Part shown: positions 56,276-64,000 of the stretch, piece after piece
Layout of the letters: each line of letters opens with the position of its first letter
Numbering within the stretch: position 1 is the stretch's first letter
Assembly: GCA_963555705.1 (NCBI GenBank)
Contig: OY743170.1
Location: forward strand, 28,967,362 to 29,031,361
Source of the DNA: Ligustrum vulgare
Lineage: Eukaryota > Streptophyta > Magnoliopsida > Lamiales > Oleaceae
DNA length: 64,000 nt
Direction: 5' to 3'
Translations under genes and position numbers: made by a program
Notes under the pieces: generated by a model
What the model was told of the DNA's origin: nothing
The model's input: the letters and a program-made list of their open reading frames with translations, nothing else
Database searches by the model: none

Positions 56276-58003
56276 TGATGTGATCCCGATGAGGGACGCT
56301 CGCGGAATAATTGATTGAACATCGAGAAAGTTCCGAATTCAGGTTGGAACTGACGGTAACATGGAGACCCGAGCCTCACGACTCAAGAACTCAAGGTATA
56401 TTAAACATTGGACCCGTTAAGATGCGGAGACAAGAACACATGGGTTGAACGCCACAAAGATTTCCCACGCCTTTGATAAGTTTGAGCTTGGTGAATGCCA
56501 CAAAGATTCGAATAATCTTTGATAAGTTCGAAACTATTCAATCAAGAACAATATTTGGGAGAGAAATAACTCAACACAATTTTTATTAATCAAAGTCTAA
56601 TTGTTACAATGAATGAAAATGAATATAAATAAACAAAACGGAATTAAATAAGCCCTAGCCGCTATAGAGACCTAATATAAACCCTAAAACAAGAAAAAAC
56701 AGAATTTAACCTAAAAACTCGCGAACCCCTATTTCCCGTCTGCATAATTGACTTACTGTTTTAGAGCCCATAATGATGGAATTTGGCCATAAAGTTAGTG
56801 GGCTTAAGGGCATTAGCCCATTAGTTTTGCTCAGTGGCCCGTTTCTACTAGAAAAATATATATTATGCATCTAATTTTGGCTTTGTTGACTGGATTACAC
56901 TTTGTTTGGCTTGAATATTTAGTCTTTCTAGCAAGCCCACTATGATTCTCATCATTCCCTCTAGGATGATTCATCCCGAATCATAGCTTTGTTCATAATT
57001 TACAACTGCCCCACCTGGATCAAATGGGAAATTATGGACTCCTTGACATGAATTCGATAAGTTGCACTCCTTCAGTCGGTAAGTATGAATATATTGAAGC
57101 ACGAACTTAATTGGCCCAGGTTGGTGTGACTCAAACTTTCAATTGTAAACAACCTACAAGAAAGATTGAAATAAAATAGGGTGGGGAATGTTAGTTTCGT
57201 GCGGTACAAGGTATGGACCCTTGTACTCATGGTGTACACCTCCAACTCTTCTTTTCGAACCACGAGGCTCTTCTCTTCACCTCCTTCCTTTTTTCCAACT
57301 TCTTGCTCAACCTCTTCTATTTTTTTCCTCTCAAGCTCAACCACTTCTTCTAACTCCACATTCTCATGCTCAACACCTCTTTTAAGTTTTTGGACTCAAC
57401 CACCCCTCCTAATTTTTCATGCCCAACCTCCTCTTCCATATTACCATTCTTTTTTACTCATGCACCTCCTCATCAATAATTTTATCATCATGTTGAGGTA
57501 CATCCTCATTACTACTCAGATTTTTATTTTCTACCTCAAAATTCGGAGTTTGTTCAACTATTTCAATTTTCAACTCCCCGTCCTTCTTCTCAATATTCTC
57601 ATTCTGAGGCTCTTCTTGCAATTTAACTACATTTTCACCCTTCCGTGCAATAATCTTTTGTTTTAGACAATTTAATTTCCTCTTCAAACATAACATTTGG
57701 TCACTCTCCTTTGTCACCTTTTTTGCATCTTCAAGTGCTTGTTATAATGTTAAACCACCTAGTGCAATTGATCTCCCATCCTTAAGAAATCTGTATATGT
57801 GCATACTCTTATCATAAACTGCCCTCCTCTCACGTCTCCATGGTTTTCCCAACAATATATGATAAGACTCTAGAGGCACTACGTCTCACCATACTTCATA
57901 ATTATATTTCCCACGAGTGATAGTCACTTAAACTTGTTTAGTCACATTGAACTTCCCACACTCCTTTATCTACGTCATTCTATAAGGTCTAGAATGAGGT
58001 ACT
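56276..58003 (-). mobile_element. Non-autonomous Ty3/gypsy element (gag/protease-only family, copy 3), cut by CACTA 2
   Basis: The 3' LTR is 56276-56954 (TGATGTGATCCCG...TTCTCATCA on the plus strand, 679 bp), preceded on the minus strand by the purine tract CTAGAGGGAA. The internal part runs from 56955 to 58003 and has the same layout as copy 1: non-coding spacer, Glu-rich tail, linker, protease C-terminal part. CACTA 2 interrupts it within the protease; the rest, with gag and the 5' LTR, would lie beyond the window. Confidence 0.85.
57090..58000 (-). pseudogene. Gypsy protease C-terminal part and Glu-rich tail (copy 3)
   Basis: From 58000 down the minus strand: an FGVTKQV-type stretch and the protease end (ESYHILLGKPWRRERRAVYD and LKDGRSIALGGLT) at about 57960-57740. 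A linker with VTKESDQMLCLKRKLNCLKQ and KIIARKGENVVKLQEEPQNE runs to 57454. A Glu-rich frame (57359-57230, ELEEVVELERKKIEEVEQEV) follows. It shares order and phrases (IIARK/IIAWK, NVVKLQE) with copy 1, so both derive from one already pol-less ancestor. It is broken by frame changes and cut at 58003 by the CACTA insertion. Confidence 0.75.
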
Positions 58004-58215
58004 CACTACTACAAAAAAGCATAAAAAATGGGGAAAACACGTCGGTTTCTCAAAAAATCGACGTGTAAAAAAGGACGGTGGCATTTTCGTAATTATATTT
58101 TAGGAAAACGTTTCGGTTCAAGGAGAACCGACGCAAGAAACCAAGTTTCTCGCGTCGGTTTTTTCTTGAACCAACGTGAAAAGTCGGCCGGTCCGACTTA
58201 ACTCATCGGTTTAAA
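58004..58215. repeat. CACTA 2 terminal inverted repeat and subterminal repeats
   Basis: CACTACTACAAAAAA, then six or so words of the form ACGTCGGTTT / AAACCGACGC in both directions up to 58215. These are presumed binding sites of the element's TNPA-like protein. Confidence 0.8.
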
Positions 58216-59232
58216 ATAGAAACCGACGCCTCTTCTTAAAAAAAAATATTCCCGGGATAATTTCATATAGATTCACTCTTTCGGCTCTCTCTCTCTCTCT
58301 CTCTCTTTTACTACTCTCACACCTCTCTCTCTCTTTCACTCTCACGATTCTCTTCTCTCTTTCATTTTGGAATTTTCTTCCACTCTCCACCACCACCACG
58401 AAGCCGGACCTCCACCCTTCGCCGCCACCTCCACCGCCCGGCACTCCTCTACCGCCGCCACCTCCTGCATTGTAAGACCCGATTCTCATTTTTGTATATA
58501 TGTATGTATATGTATGTGTGTATATATGTGTCTATAGAATTATACATTTGTGTATATATATTTGTGTGTATATATATGTGTGTGCGTGTATATCTATGAT
58601 TGTGTATATATATATTTTTGTGTGTGTGTATATAAATATGTTAATTACATGTTAATATGTATAAATGTGTTAATTAAATTTTACAATATATAAATTTGGG
58701 TGTTAAATTTATATTTTTGATTTTAAGTTAGTAGATAGATACATTTTAATATTTTAATTATTGGAGTTGAAATTATGAGATATTAAGTTATGAAATCTTA
58801 GCTTGACTTTTTAGGAATTGAGAATGGATTTCGGATTAAACTTGGAGTAGTTGATGATGTTGAAGTTTGATTGGAGTTGTATTTGATTTTTGAATATGTC
58901 GAGGTTGAACATTTTGGTTTATTGTGGCATTTTGATTCTTCCTACAGGTTGGCTAAGTCTAATTTATAGGGGAGGTTCTGTCGAAATTTTTGTAAATAAA
59001 AAATGAAAATTATAGTTTAAAGTGATTTTCACTATTACAGAATTGACCATACTAAATAAACAATTACATAAAACATAATCATTGTAATAAAATTACGAAG
59101 TTTCCAACCTAAAAAAGTATCGTATTTGATTTCAAATATTAATATATAGTTGGTTTAAGGATGTATCATGAAAAATATTTACTCAAAACTAATAAATTTT
59201 TTTAATTATATTTTCACATATAGGTCATTGAT
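58216..59232 (+). other. CACTA 2 leader and first intron
   Basis: 58280-58340 is CT-rich leader; 58390-58470 is GC-rich with CACCACCACCACGAAGCC. A likely donor (ATTGTAAGACC, near 58480) opens a ~740-bp intron, with a TATG/TG dinucleotide-rich stretch at 58494-58640. The acceptor ATATAG at 59222 comes ten bases before the transposase ATG at 59233. No other coding region is seen. Confidence 0.6.
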
Positions 59233-62200
59233 ATGGATCGGAGTTGGATGTATGACAGACGTAATAGACATGAATATGTAAAAGGTGTTGAAGAGTTTAC
59301 GAAATGTGCGGATGAAAACAAGAGAAAGAAAGATGAAACAATGATTTTGTGTCCTTGTTACGATTGTAAGAATTTGAGAAAGTTTCATAGTTTTGATCAA
59401 GTGAAGAGTCATTTGATTCGTCGTGGGTTTAAGGAAGGTTATACACGATGAATATGGCATGGTGAGAGTATGCTTCCCAGGACGAGCACTGGTGACGATG
59501 TTGGTGATCAGCAGCAGAGTAATTCAAGCAATATTTGTGAGAATGATTTGGAAAATGACGAGAATGATATGATAGACGAAATGATGCGTGAAGCCTTTGT
59601 TTTCTGGTTGTAATAAATTCACTAAATTGTCTGCTGTACTAAAATTGTATAACTTGAAAGCAAGCAATAGGTGGAGTGATAAGAGTTTCACGGCATTATT
59701 TGGAATGTTACGAGAGATGCTTCCGGAAGATAACGAACTTCCTAGTTCAATTTACGAGGCAAAGAAATTGTTGTGCCCGATGGGTATGGAGATTGAGAGG
59801 ATACATGCATGTCCAAATGATTGTATACTGTATCGAAATGATTACAAGGACTTGCGTCTATGTCCAAAGTGTGGGGCATCACGATATAAACGAAAGAACG
59901 TGAATGATAATTGTGGTGATAAGAAAAGCCCTCCGGCAAAGGTGTTATGGTATTTACCTGTAATACCAAGATTTAAACGTTTGTTTGCCAATGCAAAGGA
60001 TGCAAAGAACTTGCGGTGGCATACCGACGGGAGAAAAGAAGATGGAAAACTAAGACACGTGGCTGATTCTCCTCAATGGAGGGATATTAACAAGTTGTTT
60101 CCCGAGTTTGGGGGTGAAGATAGAAATCTTAGGCTGGGACTATGTACAAATGGGATGAACCCACATGATAATATGAGTATTCGACATAGCACTTGGCCGG
60201 TTCTGTTAACTATTTACAATCTTCCTCCTTGGTTATGTATGAAGCGCAAGTATATCATGTTATCTTTGTTAATATCAGGGCCCAAACAACCGGGTAATGA
60301 CATAGATGTTTATCTAGCCCCACTAATTGAAGATTTAAAACTGTTGTGGGATGAAGGCGTGTCTGTGTTTGATGCATATACTCAGATGAATTTCACCTTA
60401 CGTGCTATGATATTTTGCACCGTAAATGATTTTCCAGCTTATGGTAAATTGTCGGGTTATACTAACAAAGGACCTAAAGCATGTCCCGTTTGTGAAGAAG
60501 ACATGATTGATCTTTGGTCGAAAAACTGCAAGAAAAATATCTTTGTGAGTCATAGAAGATTTCTCCCTACTGACCACCCTTATCGCAAGAAGAAAAAGCC
60601 ATTCAATGGAAAAATCGAGGCTCGAACAGCTCGCTTACCATTAATAGGAGGTGAGGTATATGAACGAGTTAAAATTTTTGATGTTTCGTTTGAAAAGACT
60701 TTTAAGCCTCCTCAGAAGAGTCTTTGGAAGAAAATGTCCATATTCTGGGATCTACCTTATTGGCAACACTTATCTGTAAGGCATTGTCTTGATGTAATGC
60801 ACGTGGAGAAAAATGTTTGTGATAGCATCATTGGGACATTGTTGAACATTCCAGGAAAGACGAAAGGTGGTATTAAAGTCAGGGAGGACATGGTAGAAAT
60901 GGGGATAAGGGATCAATTAGCACCGCAAGAGTTGGAAAAGCGTACTTATTTACCCCCAGCTTGCTATACTTTGTCGAGAAAAGAGAGAACAAGTTTTGGT
61001 GAGTGCATACATGCTATTAAGGTTCCATCTGGGTACTCATCAAACATTAAAAGTCTTGTGTCGATGAAGGACTTAAAATTGGTTGGTATGAAGTCACATG
61101 ATGTTCATGTCGTAATGCAACAATTGTTACCAGTTGCAATTCGAGGCATTCTCCCAAAACATGTTAGACAAGTCAGTATAAAACTTTGTTTTTTCTTCAA
61201 TGCAATTTGCAGCAAAGTTATTGATCCAGAGACGTTGGATGATTTGCAGGCCGATATTGTTATCACTCTATGTCAATTTGAAATGTATTTTCCGCCATCA
61301 TTTTTTGACGTTATGGTGCACTTACTTGTTCACTTGGTGAGAGAAATTAAGATTTGTGGTCCAGTATTCTTGAGGTATATGTATCCATTTGAGAGATACA
61401 TGGGTATATTGAAAGGATATGTGAGAAATCGATTTCGACCTGAAGGCAGTATCATTGAAGGTTATGCTGCTGAGGAGGCTATTGAATTTTGTACTAATTA
61501 CTTGGATGACGTTGAGACTATTGGTGTTCCTAAATCTCAGCATGATGGAAGACTTGAAGGTAAAGGTACTATTGGATGCAAGTCAATCGTCCCCAATGTT
61601 GATTTGCGATATAAAGCACACCTCCTTGTATTACAACACCTTCCTGAAGTTCATCCATATTTGTATGAGCATATGTCCATCATAAGACAGCAGAATCCTT
61701 CAAAAGTTGAAAGGTGGGTAACTAATGAACATAATCGTTCATTTGCAAAATGGTTCAAAGATAAAGTCATGAAAGAATTATCACAAACACCAAATACCAT
61801 TGTTGAAACGGTAAAGTGGTTAGCTTACGATCCTAGCACGATTTTGAGGTCATATGAAGCATATGGCATTAATGGGTATACGTTTTACACTAAACATCAA
61901 GATGATAAGAGTGTGGTGCAAAACAGTGGAGTGACACAAGTAGCACTATCAAGAGATTTTTCAAATGCTAAAGATACCATGCCAGTAGATGACTCGATGT
62001 CCTATTATGGTATCATTGAAGATATTTGGGAACTTGATTATAGGGAGTTCAAGTTTCCTATCTTCCAATGTAAATGGGTTGATAACCGACGGAGTGTTCG
62101 GGTGGATGAATTAGGATTCACTATGGTGGATTTCGGACGGTTAGGTTATCTAGACAAGCCATTCATACTTGCATCACAAGCCAAACATGTATTTTATGTT

Positions 62201-62404
62201 CTTGATCCTGCCGATAGTAAGTCGTCAGTCATCCTTCAAGGCAAGAGACGCATTGTTGGGATTGGTGATGTAGTAGATGAAGAAGATTATGATCACTTTG
62301 ATGAAACCCCTCCATTTTCTATCGGTATTCAACGGAGTGCAACTTTAGTGGAAGATAACATTGAATCAAATTATATGCGTTGGGATCATGAAGAAGGATT
62401 ATAG
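59233..62404 (+). pseudogene. TNP2 transposase of CACTA 2, long open frame with N-terminal lesions
   Basis: Transposase of an En/Spm element, which cuts at the CACTA ends together with TNPA. Frame 1 from ATG 59233: transposase-associated domain (MDRSWMYDRRNRHEYVKGVE, CPCYDCKNLRKFHSF), then a TGA at 59449 where the family has Trp (GYTR*IWHGE), then an acidic stretch. Near 59590 a deletion joins it to a second frame, open for 938 codons to 62404. In that frame the Transposase_21 core covers about residues 40-420: CPNDCILY, CPKCGASRYK, GLCTNGMNP (N188 where Asp is conserved), CPVC at 299-302, HCLDVMHVEKN at 399-409. DUF4218 is at about 485-610 (SHDVHVVMQQLLP, PFERYMGILKGYVRNRFRPE) and DUF4216 at about 765-850. 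Length agrees with intact family members. Probably inactivated recently; alternative splicing around the first lesions cannot be excluded. Confidence 0.9.
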
Positions 62405-62560
62405 ATTGACCGTCGTTCCTGATTATTAATTGTATGAGTTTATTTACACAGTCTTTGCTTATAACTTTCTTTTATTTTTCATATATACTCTATACATTGT
62501 TAATAATTTCATTTTTGATTTTGATAACAATAATTTATTAATACGTTGTTATATGTGCAG

Positions 62561-63947
62561 GTACGTTTACAGTAGTCTCAATATAAAGGCCGAGTCTTCA
62601 TCATCTTCAGATGATCATCGTACTACCAACAACAAAAGGACTAGAGGGCCAACAATGTACAAAAACATGAAGAAGGCCGGGGAAGTGAATGTCATCGAGT
62701 TCGATGACAAACATAGGCCAATCAGACCAGGCAAGGGGAACTTCAAACATTATGTCGGGTGTTTGGCCCGTATTCACGTTGACATAAACATCAGTGATTG
62801 GCACAAGGTTGATCCCGTCCTTAAGGACATGATGTGGGAAGAAATAAAGGTACTATCACTTCATACATGGTTAATTGATAACGTTTCGTAATTTTTTTCT
62901 ATAACATCGCATATTATATTCGTCTTTCAGAGGGAGTTCAACATCCCCGATGACGCAGCCAAAAAAAGGGTGTTGAAAGTTACGGGGATGCGATGGAAAG
63001 ATTTCAAGACTCGGCTGGTTCATGATTATATTACACATGACCACCCGAAATACACATCTCCTACGCAACTTTGCGATTTTATAACCGAAGAGCAATGGGA
63101 CTCGTTCAAGAAAGAACGCCAGACTGAGAAATTTAAGGTATATATATATTTAAATGTACGCATGTGATTTATTGAGTTGAAAATTAAATACTTGATGTGA
63201 CATTTTTCAGGAAAAAAGTAAGAAGGTCAGGGATGCTCAATTGCGAAACGAGCATCCACATTATATGGGCTCAGTTGGTTATGCGGGGATGAAGCCACAG
63301 TGGGTAATCAATGACCCACTGTCTTCTAGTTCTTCATGCGACATGATTAGCTCGTCGATTGTAAGTGAGGATCGAAGTTTAGATTGGATTCGAGCTAGAT
63401 CTAAGAAGAAAGAAGATTAAAGTTATTACATCCCCAACGAGAAAATGAGGGGGGTGTTTGATAAAATTGTAAGTATATCATGATTATTTTTTCATAATTT
63501 AAATTCAAATTTACTTAAATATATACTTATATTTATGTTTCATTTTTCTGTTAATAGGTTGAAAAAGCTAAGCAGTCCACGCAGGGGACATTTGTGGCAA
63601 GTAGACAACATGATATTTTAAGTGAAGCCCTTGGTAAGCCGGATCACCATGGTAGGGTGAGGGGGTATGGCGTCTATGTGACCACGAGGGATGTTTACGG
63701 TAGGCCTGATGATTACATTAGACGTTCGTGTGGGGTCGTCTCAGTAGACGATATTAAGGAGATGATCAGGTCAGAGATGGAGGATAGTATTGCCGAGCGA
63801 GTCAAGAATCAGACCATGTCGGAGATGCAGAGTAAATTCGATACTATGCAGAGGGACTACCATAGTATGTAGACTAAATACGATGCTATCATCCAGCGCC
63901 TAGGCTTAAATGTTGAGGCTGAGGTGGACGTAACTCCACAGCCCTGA
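62561..63947 (+). pseudogene. TNPA-like protein of CACTA 2 (Transposase_24-like), with two in-frame stops
   Basis: Four exons with good splice sites: 62561-62849 (acceptor TGTGCAG, donor AAG|GTACTA), 62931-63137, 63212-63468 and 63558-63947. Residues include RTRGPTMYKNMKKAGEVNVI, PIRPGKGNFKHYVGCLARIH, MRWKDFKTRLVHDYI, TEEQWDSFKKERQTEKFK, NEHPHYMGSVGYAGMKPQWV, then GTFVASRQHDILSEALGKPD and GRVRGYGVYVTTRDVYGRPD. The C-terminus is helical and acidic (EMIRSEMEDSIAERVKNQTM). Such proteins bind the subterminal repeats. In-frame stops are TAA at 63418 in exon 3 (ED*SYYIPNEKM) and TAG at 63870 in exon 4 (HSM*TKYD, one C-to-T step from Gln). The first exon's start codon is unclear. The end at 63947 is the first stop after the second lesion. 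Confidence 0.82.
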
Positions 63948-64000
63948 CCACTAACTCGCAACAGTTGCCACTCCGTGATCCAGATCCATTTCATGGACTT

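Larger units (their letters stand above)
58004..64000 (+). mobile_element. CACTA (En/Spm) transposon 2, 5' end and genes; 3' end beyond the window
   Basis: Starts CACTACTACAAAAAAGC at 58004, after ACT (58001-58003), the presumed TSD. Subterminal words (CGTCGGTTT/AACCGACG) follow, then a leader with an intron, a TNP2 transposase gene and a TNPA-like gene, all on the plus strand. Both genes are far better preserved than in CACTA 1. The distal end and second TSD copy are outside the window. Target: protease region of gypsy copy 3. Confidence 0.9.

Noticed and set aside
58211..58489. Gly/Arg-rich minus-strand frame
   Set aside because: Antisense of the CT-rich and CCACC-rich leader of CACTA 2.

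Overview
This is a very AT-rich stretch of a plant nuclear genome, almost certainly a eudicot. The evidence is the plant-only DUF761 gene, plant-type TNP2/TNPA CACTA transposons, Ty1/copia and Ty3/gypsy relics with initiator-tRNA-Met primer sites, and a Cassandra element carrying 5S rRNA sequence in its LTRs. Nothing in the sequence names the species. I see one convincing host gene, a DUF761 protein at 5925-6488 on the minus strand. Most of the rest is nested transposable elements, and many of their ends could be fixed to the base by matching target-site duplications (TSDs).

Layout, left to right. 1-836: end of a gypsy LTR, inserted into a minus-strand copia relic (837-2028). 2029-5924: intergenic DNA. 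5925-6488: the DUF761 gene. 6892-11814: a minus-strand gypsy derivative with gag/protease remnants only, whose 3' LTR is split by a Cassandra element (6987-9617). That Cassandra in turn contains a gypsy 3' end plus LTR (7281-9150). 11817-20300: a second minus-strand copia relic, split by a plus-strand gag/protease-only gypsy element (13878-18222, TSD TCTTC), itself split by a hAT-like MITE (15558-16018). 20302-20729 is a fold-back MITE and 21932-22922 a hAT MITE (perfect 8-bp TSD).

24539-38483: a complete CACTA transposon of 13.9 kb (TSD CAC), oriented on the minus strand. It has a broken tnp2 transposase gene and a broken TNPA-like gene, and it carries a raffinose-synthase-like exon (28145-28396), overlapping hAT and Helitron ends, and a 3.0-kb solo LTR (TSD GAAGG) inside the transposase. 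41233 to about 44560: a large gypsy LTR. 45292-46096: a hAT MITE. 46272-52379: a Tat-lineage gypsy element with two LTRs and an internally deleted polyprotein. 54288-54607: a CACTA-type MITE (TSD ATA). 54927-56252: a non-autonomous Helitron. 56276-58003: a third gag/protease-only gypsy copy, split by a second CACTA transposon (58004 to beyond the window end). That transposon has a 938-codon tnp2 frame and a TNPA-like gene.

How the parts relate: the autonomous-type proteins (two TNP2/TNPA pairs, two copia polyproteins, one Tat polyprotein) are all damaged. The gag/protease-only gypsies, Cassandra, the MITEs and the Helitron look like dependants that were moved by proteins encoded elsewhere. 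The most unusual items are the Cassandra-gypsy chimera joined at primer-binding sites, the host-gene exon inside CACTA 1, and the nearly open CACTA 2 transposase with a conserved Asp changed to Asn.
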